DNA of 64,000 nucleotides from Tumebacillus avium (GTDB lineage: Bacteria > Bacillota > Bacilli > Tumebacillales > Tumebacillaceae). This document shows positions 20,703 through 30,700 of this stretch, in pieces (position 1 is the first letter of the stretch; each line of letters begins with the position of its first letter). A model generated the notes under the pieces. It was not told the DNA's origin. It worked only from the letters and a program-made list of their open reading frames with translations, and made no database searches. The stretch spans positions 5,076,001 to 5,140,000 of the forward strand of contig NZ_CP021434.1 of the NCBI RefSeq assembly GCF_002162355.1, given 5' to 3'. Both the position numbers and the translations under genes were made by a program.

Positions 20703-23700
20703 TTACTTCCTCCGATCTTTGAGCAGCTGTTTGCGTTTGTTCAGCGCTTCCCGCTGCTTGCTGGCTTGATCACGGATCTCCTGAATAGAAGGCTTGGCGG
20801 CAGTTTCCTGTTGCAAAAATTTGACCAGCGCCGAGACGGTCGGATACTTGAACATCTCGACGACAGAGAATTCGCGTTGCATCTCCTGCTGGAGCTTTTC
20901 ATGAACTTTGACCATCAGCAGCGAATGCCCGCCAAGGTCAAAGAAGTTGTCGTGCACGCCGATCTTGTCCACGCCAAGCACTTCCTGCCAAATCGCCGTC
21001 ACTTGCTGCTCCAGCTCGGAGCCGGGCGCAACATAGACGCTTTCCACTGCGCGTGCGCCGTCCGGTGCGGGCAAGAGGTTGCGGTCGATTTTGCCGTTTG
21101 GCGTGAGCGGAAACTCCGGCAGCAGGACGAACGCGGACGGCACCATGTAGTCGGGCAAAGCCGCTTTTAAGGCATGGCGCAGGTCGGGCACGGTGACGGC
21201 CGCATTGGGTTTCGTTGTGACATAAGCGACGAGGCGCTTCTGTCCCGGTTGGTCCTCGCGGGCGATGACGACGCCGTTTTCCACACCTTCGTGAGAGTTC
21301 AACAGCGCTTCGATCTCATCGAGCTCGATGCGGAAACCGCGCACTTTCACCTGATGGTCGAGGCGGCCGAGGTATTCGATCGTGCCGTCCGCCTGCCAGC
21401 GCACCAGATCGCCGGAGCGGTACAGTCTGGCGTCGCCGGTGCGGAAGGGGTGCGGGACAAATTTTTCAGAAGTCAGCTCCGGGCGGTTCAGATAGCCGCG
21501 GGCAAGCATCGCGCCGCCGATGTACAGTTCGCCCGGCACACCGAGCGGCACCGGCTGGCCGTGAGGGTCGAGGATGTAAACTTCAACGTTTTGGTTCGGG
21601 CGTCCGATGTGGACAGCGCTGTCCTTCGTCAGCACGGCATGCGTGGTGCAGACGGTGTTTTCCGTCGGGCCGTAGCCGTTGACGAAGCGGCGTCCTCCGG
21701 CCGTCCAGCGTTCGACGATCTCTTTCGTGCAAGCTTCCCCGGCGGAGATCACCGTGCGCAGATGCGGCAAATGGTCGCTCGGCAGCATCGCCAGCACCGA
21801 CGGCGGCAAGGTGGCGTTGTGGATCTGCTTGTCGTTGAGCAGATTCAAGAGCGCCGGACCCGGCAGCAAGTCGTTTTTGTCGGCGAGGACGAGCGTGCCT
21901 CCTGCGGCCAAGACGGTGAACACTTCGGAGACCGATGCATCAAACGAGAAAGAGGCAAACTGCAGGACGCGGGTGTTTCCGTCGATCACAAAGGCGTCTT
22001 GCAGCACGTGCACGAGATTAAACAACCCTGCATGTTCAAGCAGCACGCCTTTGGGCTTCCCGGTGGAGCCGGACGTGTAGATGACATAGGCCAGGCTGTT
22101 TGGCGTGGCGCTGGCTGCCGGATTGTCACAGCTGGCACCTGCGATCTGCGGCCAGTCGGCATCGAGCAGAATCTGCTGAAGGCTGTGCTTCGGCAGCTGC
22201 TCGGCGAGATGCTGCTGGGTAAGCAGGATCGCGGCACCGGAGTCTTCGAGCATGAAGGACAGTCGTTCGCTCGGGTAGGCCGGGTCGAGCGGCAGGTACG
22301 CTCCGCCCGCTTTGAGAATGCCAAACATGGCGACAACCATCTCGACCGATCGCTCGACGGAGACGGCGACCAGCGTTTCTGCTGTCACGCCTGCTTGTTG
22401 CAAATAGTGGGCGAGCTGGTTGGCACGCTCGTTCAGTTCGGCGTAGGTCAGTTTGACATCGCCCAGTTCGAGCGCCGTTTTGTCGGGCTGCTGTGCCGCT
22501 TTTTGCGTGAACAGCTGATGAGCGCAAATCGGTTGGCCAAAATCGGCGGTGGTCGCATTCCACTCCTTGAGCAGCAGCTGTTCTTCTTCTGCCGTCAAGA
22601 GTGCGGCATCGGCCAGCGGTTCGAGCGGCGCAGAGGTCAGCCCGTGCAGGAGCGTGGTGAAGTGACCGCTCATCCGCGCTACGGTGGAGAGGTCGAACAG
22701 GTCGGCGTTGTAGTCGAAGGAGGCGGAAAGTTCGCCGTCCACTTCGGCCAGAGTCAGGATCAGGTCGTATTGGACATGCGTCTGCCCGAGGCGCAGCGAC
22801 TCCATCGGCAGGTCGCCGCCAAGTTTCGCGCCCGGCTCGTTGAGGGCAAAGGCGGTCAGGCCTTCGCGGTCGAGCAGGTGCGATTTTTGCAGGACGAAAA
22901 ACGCCTGGAACAGCGGCGAGACGCTGGGGTCGCGCTGCGGGTGAAGTTTTTCAACGAGCAGAGAGAACGGATACTCCTGATGGTCGAGCGCACCCAGCAC
23001 CGTGCGGCGCATCTCTTCTGTAAACGCCGCAAACGTCTGCCCGTTTTGGAACCGCCCGCGCAGGACGATCGGATTAACAAAGTAGCCAAGCGTGCCCGCA
23101 TCTTTGGCCGACGTGCGCCCTGCTGCCGGAGAGCCGACGAGGATGTCCTCCTGGCCGGAATAGCGGTGCAGGAGCACTTGATAGACGGCAAGCAAAGCGG
23201 TGTAAAGTGTGGTGTTATGGGCTTTGGCGAACGCTTTGACGTGTTCGGTCAACGCGGTGCCAAGGCGGAACACGTGCGAAGCCCCGTTAAACGTCTGCAC
23301 CGGCGGGCGCGGACGGTCGGTCGGCAGGTTGAGCACAGGCAGTTGGCCGGACAGCTGCTGCTGCCAGTAGCTGAAGAGCTTCTCGCCTTTTGCGCCGCTC
23401 AGCATCTCCGCTTGTTTGTGGACGTACGTGCCGTAGCTTTGCGCTTCGGTGACGATTGCTGCCGGGGTGCCTTTTGTCAGCGCTTGATAGAGGTCGCGCA
23501 GTTCGGCGGTGAGCTGGCCCAGCGACCAGAAGTCGGTGATGATGTGGTGCATCGAAAGCAGCAGCACATGCTCTGCGGCCGACTGTGTAAAGACGTGGAC
23601 GCGCCACAGCGGCCCTTTTGCCAAATCGAACGGGGAGTTCGCTTCGGAGGTGATGCGCTGCTCCAATTGCGCGGCGCTCCACCCTGCCGTATTTTCGACT

Positions 23701-26057
23701 GCAAAAAGGAAGTTGGGCTGCTCCTGCACGAGCTGCAAGGGTTCGCCGTTGTGCAGCTCAATGCGGGTGCGCAACTGCGGATGGCGTTCGGAGAGGATCG
23801 TGAACGCCGCTTGCAAAGCCTGTGTGTCCAATGCGGCCGGAATTTTGACGGCGCGCGAAACGTTGTATGCGGAACTGTCCGGAGCGATGCGCTGCATGAA
23901 CCAGAGCGAGCGCTGGCCGTAGGACAGCGGGAATTCGGTTAGGGAAGCGGATGCGTTTGCCGCTTGATGCCGCTCCGCGTCTTCTGCTGTTTCGCCGAGC
24001 TTGACCAGCACTTCGGTCGCCAGTTCGGTGATGCTTGGGCCGTCGAGCAGGGTGGTCAGCGAGAGTTCGGTGTGGAACGTCTCTTCCACTTCGTTTTTCA
24101 GCTCGACCGCCATCAGCGAATCGAGACCCAGCACGTTCAGCGACTGGCAGCGGTCGATCTGCGCCGGGTGCACTTTTAACACGGCGGCCGATTTGGCCAG
24201 CAGGTAGTTCTCCAGCGCGATCAGGCGCTCGCTTTCCGTTAGCGTAAGCAGGCAGTCGCGGTCGAGCGTGCCGAAGTCAAAGCCAGTTTTTTGCGGCTGA
24301 GTTGTGCTTTCCTCAGCAACCGGCGCACTTTGGCCAAGCACATCCGCGTGCAGCACGTCCAGCGTGCCGTCGAGGAAGCGCTGGCGGCAGGCGTGGCGCT
24401 GGATCTTGCCGCTGGAGGTCTTGGGAATGCTCGCCGGTTTGATCAGGACGACGCCGTACGTCTGCAGCTCATGGTGCTCGGCTACTCCTTGGCGAATCGA
24501 AGCAGTGACTTCGGCAAGATTGCCTTTGCGGTGGGCGCGCTCGACTTCGGTGACAACGACGAGCCGCTCTTCCCCGTCCACCTCGACAGAAAACGCCGCG
24601 ACCGCTCCGGCCGGAACGGCAAGGTGCGCTTCCGATACGGTAAACTCAACATCCTGCGGGTAATGGTTGCGCCCGCGGATGATGATCAGGTCTTTTAGGC
24701 GGCCGGTGACGAACAGTTCCCCTTCTACTAAGAAACCGAGGTCGCCGGTGCGCAGAAACGGCCCTTCGCCCATCGCGAGGCGAGCACCAAACGTCTCTTC
24801 CGTTTTTTCAGGAGCTTCCCAGTAGCCTTGGGCGACGCTCGGGCCGCTGACCCAGATCTCGCCGACTTCATCTTCCGCGCAGACGGCAAACGTTTCCGGG
24901 TTGACGATCAGCACGCGCTGGTCGGTGCGCTCCGGGCTGCCGCAGCCGACGAGGAGCCGCGCTTGGTCGGTGCGCTGCGGCGCATGCCGGACTTTATTTT
25001 GTTCAAGCGCTTCGCCGTCCAAAGCAAGCGTGACCGGAGCGGTCAATTTGACGCCGCCGGTGACGAACAGCGTTCCTTCGGCGAGGCCGTAGCAAGGGTA
25101 AAACGCCTCTTTGCGGAATCCGCAAGGGGCAAAGAAATCGGAGAAGCGCTCCAGCGTCTCCGGGCGGATCGGTTCTGCGCCGGTGAACGCTGTCTCCCAG
25201 CGGGAGAGATCGAGACTGTCGCGCTGCTCCGGGGTAATTTTTTGCACGCAAAGATCGTAGGCAAAGTTCGGCCCGCCCCCCAGCGTTGCGCCGAGGCGGG
25301 AGATGGTTTCCAGCCAGCGCAACGGCTTTTGGATAAAGGAGACGGGCGGCATCAGGGTCATCTCGTACCCGCCGTACAGCGGCTGCAGCACCCCGCCGAT
25401 CAGCCCCATATCATGGAACGGAGGCAGCCAGAGCACGCCTTTCGTTCCGTCGGCGATGCCGAAGTTCTGATGGATCAGGCCGAGGTTGTGCAGCAGATTG
25501 CCGTGGGTGAGCATGACGCCTTTCGGAGCGGACGTCGAGCCGGACGTGTACTGCAAGAAAGCCAGGGACGATGCATCGGTGCCGGGGTGTTGCCAGGAAA
25601 GGGCAAGCGACCCGTCAAGATGATCGGTGGCGATCAGGCGCAGGGTTTGCAGTCCGGGTGTTTCGTGGTGGCGGCGCTCGAAGCTTTTGTAAATTTCGTC
25701 GGTGGTCAAAGCAAACGTGGCTTGAGCGTCAGAAGCGACCGCGACGAGACGGGACAGGTTGCCGTTTTGGCGCGGCGGATAGGCGGGCACAGCGACCACG
25801 CCCGCGTACAGGCAGCCAAAGAAGGCGACCACATACTCCGGCCCCGGCGGATACAAGAGCAGCGCGCGCTCTCCGGCCGCTCCCATGCTTTGCAAAAGAG
25901 CGCCCAGCGCGCGGGCTTTTAGATCAAGCAAAGCGTAGGAATACTCCACTTGTTCGTCTTCAATCAGAAAGCGATACGCAAGTTGGCTTGGCTGCTCCTG
26001 CGCTCTGTAGCGCAGCAGATCCACGAGCGTGGCAGACAATACCTGCGTTTCGAGCAT
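20703..26057 (-). CDS. Fatty acyl-AMP ligase-NRPS hybrid, FAAL-ACP-C-A-PCP (first gene of operon 1)
   Basis: 1784 residues from ATG 26057. FAAL (about 1-580) with YTSGSTSAPKG near 167, YPPRQNG and ARNHYPQD-like features (GRNHYPQDVE); it activates a fatty acid as acyl-AMP and loads the ACP (GLDSLMAVELK near 646). The C domain has HHIITDFW near 836 (Phe for Gly), as seen in some chain-initiating C domains. The A domain (SGSTGKPKG near 1332) pocket reads D-A-S-T-I-A-G-V-C, close to the known Tyr code DASTVAAVC, so an aromatic residue is likely. PCP with LGGHSLLMV near 1712. Basic tail (NKRKQLLKDRRK) faces the PKS. GGAGGAA at 26064-26070 decides the start; the in-frame ATG at 26087 has no site. 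Confidence 0.93.
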   Translation of the reverse strand: MLETQVLSATLVDLLRYRAQEQPSQLAYRFLIEDEQVEYSYALLDLKARALGALLQSMGAAGERALLLYPPGPEYVVAFFGCLYAGVVAVPAYPPRQNGNLSRLVAVASDAQATFALTTDEIYKSFERRHHETPGLQTLRLIATDHLDGSLALSWQHPGTDASSLAFLQYTSGSTSAPKGVMLTHGNLLHNLGLIHQNFGIADGTKGVLWLPPFHDMGLIGGVLQPLYGGYEMTLMPPVSFIQKPLRWLETISRLGATLGGGPNFAYDLCVQKITPEQRDSLDLSRWETAFTGAEPIRPETLERFSDFFAPCGFRKEAFYPCYGLAEGTLFVTGGVKLTAPVTLALDGEALEQNKVRHAPQRTDQARLLVGCGSPERTDQRVLIVNPETFAVCAEDEVGEIWVSGPSVAQGYWEAPEKTEETFGARLAMGEGPFLRTGDLGFLVEGELFVTGRLKDLIIIRGRNHYPQDVEFTVSEAHLAVPAGAVAAFSVEVDGEERLVVVTEVERAHRKGNLAEVTASIRQGVAEHHELQTYGVVLIKPASIPKTSSGKIQRHACRQRFLDGTLDVLHADVLGQSAPVAEESTTQPQKTGFDFGTLDRDCLLTLTESERLIALENYLLAKSAAVLKVHPAQIDRCQSLNVLGLDSLMAVELKNEVEETFHTELSLTTLLDGPSITELATEVLVKLGETAEDAERHQAANASASLTEFPLSYGQRSLWFMQRIAPDSSAYNVSRAVKIPAALDTQALQAAFTILSERHPQLRTRIELHNGEPLQLVQEQPNFLFAVENTAGWSAAQLEQRITSEANSPFDLAKGPLWRVHVFTQSAAEHVLLLSMHHIITDFWSLGQLTAELRDLYQALTKGTPAAIVTEAQSYGTYVHKQAEMLSGAKGEKLFSYWQQQLSGQLPVLNLPTDRPRPPVQTFNGASHVFRLGTALTEHVKAFAKAHNTTLYTALLAVYQVLLHRYSGQEDILVGSPAAGRTSAKDAGTLGYFVNPIVLRGRFQNGQTFAAFTEEMRRTVLGALDHQEYPFSLLVEKLHPQRDPSVSPLFQAFFVLQKSHLLDREGLTAFALNEPGAKLGGDLPMESLRLGQTHVQYDLILTLAEVDGELSASFDYNADLFDLSTVARMSGHFTTLLHGLTSAPLEPLADAALLTAEEEQLLLKEWNATTADFGQPICAHQLFTQKAAQQPDKTALELGDVKLTYAELNERANQLAHYLQQAGVTAETLVAVSVERSVEMVVAMFGILKAGGAYLPLDPAYPSERLSFMLEDSGAAILLTQQHLAEQLPKHSLQQILLDADWPQIAGASCDNPAASATPNSLAYVIYTSGSTGKPKGVLLEHAGLFNLVHVLQDAFVIDGNTRVLQFASFSFDASVSEVFTVLAAGGTLVLADKNDLLPGPALLNLLNDKQIHNATLPPSVLAMLPSDHLPHLRTVISAGEACTKEIVERWTAGGRRFVNGYGPTENTVCTTHAVLTKDSAVHIGRPNQNVEVYILDPHGQPVPLGVPGELYIGGAMLARGYLNRPELTSEKFVPHPFRTGDARLYRSGDLVRWQADGTIEYLGRLDHQVKVRGFRIELDEIEALLNSHEGVENGVVIAREDQPGQKRLVAYVTTKPNAAVTVPDLRHALKAALPDYMVPSAFVLLPEFPLTPNGKIDRNLLPAPDGARAVESVYVAPGSELEQQVTAIWQEVLGVDKIGVHDNFFDLGGHSLLMVKVHEKLQQEMQREFSVVEMFKYPTVSALVKFLQQETAAKPSIQEIRDQASKQREALNKRKQLLKDRRK

Positions 26058-26063
26058 GAGTAG

Positions 26064-26070
26064 TTCCTCC
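26064..26070 (-). promoter_or_regulatory. Ribosome binding site that sets the FAAL-NRPS start
   Basis: GGAGGAA in the minus-strand sense, 6 nt before ATG 26057. The upstream in-frame ATG at 26087 is preceded only by AT-rich sequence, so the shorter protein is preferred. Confidence 0.75.
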
Positions 26071-26111
26071 AGTCCTAAGGTTTCCATAATTTTCTACATT
26101 TATAAGTTTCT

Positions 26112-26131
26112 TAACTTACTTCAATAAGTTA
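26112..26131. repeat. Perfect 7-bp inverted repeat, candidate operator of operon 1
   Basis: TAACTTA, six-base centre CTTCAA, TAAGTTA. It lies 55 nt upstream of the FAAL-NRPS start, just downstream (minus sense) of a weak promoter candidate (TTACTG, 18 bp, TATAGA at about 26134-26163). If that promoter is real the repeat overlaps the transcription start. No T run follows, so it is not a terminator. The regulator is not known. Confidence 0.45.
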
Positions 26132-26298
26132 CAATCTATAATCCCTATTCGCTAGTAACAGTAACAATCCTGCCTAAATTTTAGAATTGCAGGTAGCATG
26201 ATTTATTGTGATTGTTGCTGCAATCAAATCTATTGGAAAGTTTAATGAGAAGGTATGAGCGGGGACGTGAAGAAGTATGAAACAGAGGTGATGTTTTC

Positions 26299-26490
26299 GT
26301 GAATCGGTTTCATTGCTGTGCGACCTGCCAGCATTATGCGGTCGTTGCGACGGATGGAAAAAGGAAGAGCAAGTGCGCCCGCTTGGGATTTGATACGCAG
26401 CCGAAGTTCCAGTTTGACTGCTGGAACCCGAAGGAAAATGTGCGGAAGTTGATGGAGCGGGAAAAAGGAAAAGACTCCTCGGGTGCGTGA
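26299..26490 (+). CDS. Small Cys-rich conserved hypothetical protein
   Basis: A 63-residue protein with Cys at 6, 7, 10, 26 and 41 (CCATC and later single Cys), a pattern that could bind a metal such as zinc. I have seen similar short proteins of the form CCATCxH...CxRLG...FxCW in Bacillales, without known function. The start is GTG 26299 with AGAGGTGAT 7 nt upstream. The last codons and the stop lie inside the left arm and loop of a terminator hairpin. It is divergent from the FAAL-NRPS gene across a 241-bp gap and may share regulation with it. Confidence 0.65.
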   Translation: MNRFHCCATCQHYAVVATDGKRKSKCARLGFDTQPKFQFDCWNPKENVRKLMEREKGKDSSGA

Positions 26491-26506
26491 GGAGTCTTTT
26501 TTTTTT
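26472..26506. terminator. Bidirectional rho-independent terminator
   Basis: AGACTCCTC and GAGGAGTCT form a perfect 9-bp stem with an 8-nt loop and a run of ten T on the plus strand; on the minus strand the stem is followed by TTTTCCTTTTT. It serves the small Cys-rich gene and the convergent secreted-repeat gene. Confidence 0.9.
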
Positions 26507-26511
26507 GGCGT

Positions 26512-27705
26512 TTAGCGCTTGGCAAGCGGTGCTGCCAAAGCTTTCGACGTTTTTTCATACGGGATGCTCTTGAGCGCGCCGTCCAGCCCTTCGGTCAGCG
26601 CGGTCGGGTAGCCGAGGCGAACGAGGTAGTAGTCGCGATTGGTTTGGGCGAACGTCTCGGTGTAGCCGCCGAGGATGTAGCCGCCGTCCGAAGTTTGGTG
26701 GATCGAGTTGGCCAGTTCGCCGAGGGCGCCGCCGTACGATTGCTGCCATTGCAGGGCGCCATAGGCGTCCGTTTTCACCGCGTACATGTCGAAGTCGGTG
26801 GTGGAGAAGGAGTAGTAGCCGCCGAGGATATAACCGCCGTCTGCCGTTTGCTCGGCCGTATAGCCGTAGTCGCTGCCGGTGCCGCCGTAGGTGCGCTGCC
26901 AGGTCAGGTTGCCGAGCATGTCCGTTTTGACGAGGTAGGCATCACCGTCTGTGCTGTACTCATAACGCCCGCCGATGATGAAGCCGCCGTCGCTCGTCTG
27001 CTGGACGGAGTAGCCCATGTCGGTTTTGGTGCTGCCGTATGTCTTATACCACTTCTGGTTGCCGTTGGCGTCCGTGCGGATCAGGTAGACGTTGCTGTTG
27101 TACAGCTCGTTTGAATACGTCCACGTGGTGCCGACGACGACGTAGCCTCCGTCTGTGGTCTGCTGAACCGAACCCGATTCCCCGGCGATATCCGTCTTCG
27201 CGCCGCCGAAGTTTTTTTCCCAGATCGAGTTGCCGCCCGCATCTGTCTTCATCAGGAACACGTTATCACTGGCCCCGGCCACATAGAGATTCCCCGATAC
27301 GATAAATCCGCCGTCCGCCGTCTTATTCACCGACATCAGATCGGCCCCGCTGGCGAATGTCTTCTGCCAGAGCACGTTGCCCGCCGCATCCAGCTTGGCC
27401 ATAAAGCCGTTATCGCCGACCAAAATATAGCCGCCGTCTGCCGTCACGTTCAGATCGCGTGCCAGCACAGGCAGGTTCACCGCCCACTCGATCCCCGCGT
27501 TACCATCCATCTTCACCACATCGCCATCAATCCCGTACCCGATCAGACCGCCGTCTGCCGTTTCAAAAACATCCCCAAACGCCTCGTATCCACCGCCGTC
27601 ATACGCCGCATGCCACAGCAGCGTCGGTTCCCCCGCCGCCAGCGCGGTTCCCGCTCCCAACAACATCCCGCCAGCAAGAGTAGCAGCAACAATTTTCTTA
27701 ATCAT
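26512..27705 (-). CDS. Secreted seven-repeat protein, probable beta-propeller
   Basis: 397 residues from ATG 27705, where a clear signal peptide begins (MIKKIVAATLAGGMLLGAG, cut after ALA near residue 23); an in-frame extension to 27861 runs through the upstream terminator and is rejected. The mature protein is made of about seven units of 40-57 residues, each with (T/S)xDGGYIxxG, then (Y/F)xVKTDxxGNxxW and a (Y/F)GG turn. Seven such units suggest a seven-bladed propeller (inference). No catalytic motif is visible. It lies between the two megasynthase operons, behind the terminator of operon 2. The ribosome binding site is weak (GGAAT). A role in either pathway is unknown. Confidence 0.75.
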   Translation of the reverse strand: MIKKIVAATLAGGMLLGAGTALAAGEPTLLWHAAYDGGGYEAFGDVFETADGGLIGYGIDGDVVKMDGNAGIEWAVNLPVLARDLNVTADGGYILVGDNGFMAKLDAAGNVLWQKTFASGADLMSVNKTADGGFIVSGNLYVAGASDNVFLMKTDAGGNSIWEKNFGGAKTDIAGESGSVQQTTDGGYVVVGTTWTYSNELYNSNVYLIRTDANGNQKWYKTYGSTKTDMGYSVQQTSDGGFIIGGRYEYSTDGDAYLVKTDMLGNLTWQRTYGGTGSDYGYTAEQTADGGYILGGYYSFSTTDFDMYAVKTDAYGALQWQQSYGGALGELANSIHQTSDGGYILGGYTETFAQTNRDYYLVRLGYPTALTEGLDGALKSIPYEKTSKALAAPLAKR

Positions 27706-27733
27706 GATAATTCCATATTTAATCAATACCAAA

Positions 27734-27772
27734 CTAAAAAAAGAGCTGTTGGCCAACTGCCAACAGCTCTTT
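27734..27772 (-). terminator. Terminator of NRPS operon 2
   Basis: AAGAGCTGTTGGC and GCCAACAGCTCTT form a 13-bp perfect stem around CAACT, followed on the minus strand by TTTTTTTAG. It lies 4 nt behind the stop of the thioesterase-bearing NRPS and closes the 29-kb operon. Confidence 0.92.
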
Positions 27773-27776
27773 CCCC

Positions 27777-30700
27777 TTAAATATGTTGCAAATTCTTCAG
27801 TATCGTGAAGTGATCGCCTTCTACAGACTTGACCTCCACGCGCTGCAACAACTCCTCCCACCCAAGCGTAGGAGCATGCGGATTCCCCGCGCTCGATTCG
27901 CTGAGATAGAGAGTGGTCGGCACAGACACCATGCCCGCCGGCAAATATGCGACCAGTGCGGTCATGTTCGCTTTGAAGACGGTGAACAGCCGGGTCAACT
28001 GCTCGTAGCCAAGGTCGGTTGCCACATGGCTGTGCAAGAAAACAAGTCCTGCCTGCTCATCAAGGCGTGACAGCTCTTCCGCCTCTTCAGGCAGCAACAG
28101 TACGCCCAACTGACCGGCCAGATCGGCTGCGAAAGACGGCAGCAACGCATCCGGTTCCTCGATAAACAGTGTTGGCGCATAACTGTCGATCAGCACCAGC
28201 GACGCCACTTCCCGCCCCTGAGCCTGCAGCAAACGCACCATTTCATACGCGACTGCTCCGCCAAACGACCAGCCGCCGATGTGAACCGGGCCTTGGGGCT
28301 GGACCTTCACAAGCTCTGCCACATAACAAGCCGCCATCGTCTGGATGTCTTCAAAAGGCGCTTCGGTAACTTCGAGACCACGTGCCTGGAAAGCGTAGAA
28401 CGGTTGTCCGCCGCCCAGCGCATTTGCCAGCTCCAGATAGGACAACGCACTGCCCCCGACCGCGTGGACGCAGAAGAACGGATCGCCCTCGCCTTTTGCC
28501 AGCTCGATCAGCGGCGTATAGGCGGTCTGCCCGCCTTGGCGGAGCAAGTGCGCGACACCTTCGACGGTCGCATGCTGGAAGAGTCTGGCCAGCGGGAGTT
28601 CCTGCCCGAATTTTTGCTGAATCTGCGCGGAGAGACGCACCGCCAACAGTGAGTGCCCGCCTAGGGTGAAGAAGTTCTCTTTCGCCCCAACCTTTGACAC
28701 CCCAAGCAATTCTTCGAAGATGCGGCTCACCATCAGCTCGACCGCATCCCGCGGCGCGACAAAATCATGCTCATGAGACACAGCCGGCACCGGCAAGGCC
28801 CGGCGGTCCACTTTGCCGTTTGGTGTGAGCGGTAATGCTTCCAGCACCACCAGCGCAGAAGGCACCATGTACTCCGGCAACTGCTCCGCAAGATGCTCGC
28901 GAAGCACTGACAGACTCACACTCTCCGCTGCCACATAGCCGACCAGCACGTCTTCGCGCAAGATGACCGCAGCGTCTTGCACCGTCGGATGTTTCCGCAA
29001 CTGCGCTTCGATCTCGCCCAGCTCCACGCGGAATCCGCGCAGCTTCACTTGCTCGTCGATCCGCCCGCAGAATTCCAGCTTTCCGTCCGGAAGCCAGCGT
29101 GCCAAATCACCAGTCTTATACAGGCGCTCCTCATTCACGACGATAAACTTCTCCGCCGTCAGCTCGGGCTGGTTCAGATACCCTCTCGCCAACCCTATAC
29201 CAGCCACATGCACCTCGCCCGGCACGCCGATCGGCACTTCTTGCAAGCTGGCATCGAGCACATACAGCTTCGTATTTTGCAGCGGATATCCCATCGCCCC
29301 CGTGCGGCCGCCCGGACCGGCTTTCATCGCGGCCACCCCGACACTCGCTTCGGTCGGCCCGTAGAAGACAAACAGATCTCGCCCCTCGCCATACCGCGCC
29401 ATCAGTTCTTCGGTCACAACCTCACCGCCCGTAAAGATCGTCCGCAGTTGCGGCAAATCCTCATCCGGCAAAATCGCCAACGCAGACGACGACAAGAACA
29501 GCCCGGTGATCTTCCAGTCGCGAAGCAAACGAATCATCTCCGGCCCTGGAAGCGTCTGTTCGGCAAAGCATACCGTCGCCCCGGCGGCCAGCGGAACCAG
29601 CAGATCGCAGACCGACGCGTCAAACGAAAACGAGGCGGTCTTCAACACCCGATCCCCCGTCGTCCATCCGAAACGCCGCACACAATCCTCCACAAAATTC
29701 ACCGCGCCGCGATGCATCAGCAACGTGCCTTTCGGACGTCCCGTCGAGCCCGACGTATAAATCACATACGCCAAATCATCCGGCCCGGCTTGGCTTGGCA
29801 CCGGCTCGGCACTGATGCCCGACCAGTCCGCATCCAGCAGCACCACGTCTGCCTGCGAATCGGGCAAGCCGGCTGCCAGATGCCCTTTTGTCAACAGCCA
29901 CTTCGCCTGCGAGTCCTCCAGCATAAACGCCAGTCGGTCACTCGGATACGCCGGGTCGAGCGGCACATACGCCCCGCCCGCCTTGAGCACGGCGAGCGCG
30001 GCAACGGCCATCTCCGGCGTGCGGTCCACCGCGATGGCGACCAACTGATCCGGCCCGACACCTTTTGCCTGCAGGACACGCGCGATACGGTTCGCCTGCT
30101 CATTCAACTCGCGATAGGTCAGCACGCCCTCAGCACACTCCGCCGCCACCGCATCCGGCGTGCGCGCCGCCTGCGCTTCGATCAGCTGATGCAGGCTGGC
30201 CCGATCCGAATAAGGCGCAGCAGTCTCCCGCCAGTTCGCCAGCAGCCCGCGCTCCTCATCGGTCAGTACCGGCAGTTCGGCAAGCGCACAATCAGGCGCG
30301 CTCGCGATGCCTGCCAACAGCACGTCAAAGCGTTCCGCGATGCGTTGCACCGTCTCCGCTTCGAAGAGATCGGTATTGTACTGCACCACGCCGACCAGCC
30401 CGTCTTCCCCTTCATACAGCGAGAAGGTCAGGTCGAACATCGAAGTCGCTTTGTCGATCGGAAACCGGGTCAAGGTCAGCCCCGGCAGTTCCAAGTCGCC
30501 CTGCGGCGCATTTTGCAGCGCAAACATCACTTGGAACAACGCAGAATAACTCATGTCCCGTTCCGGCTGCACTTCCCTCACGAGGCGTTCAAACGGCAGG
30601 TCTTGATGCGCATAGGCGCCAAGCGTCGTCTCCCGCACCCGGGACAGCAGCTCGCGGAAGCCGGGGTTGCCCGACAGATCGGTGCGCAGTGCCAGCGTAT

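Noticed and set aside
26087..26088. Longer FAAL-NRPS starting at ATG 26087
   Set aside because: No ribosome binding site, and the extra ten residues (ETLGLEELLM) lie before the normal FAAL start; ATG 26057 has GGAGGAA.
27706..27861. 52-residue N-terminal extension of the secreted repeat protein
   Set aside because: It would run through the operon 2 terminator and bury the signal peptide inside the protein.
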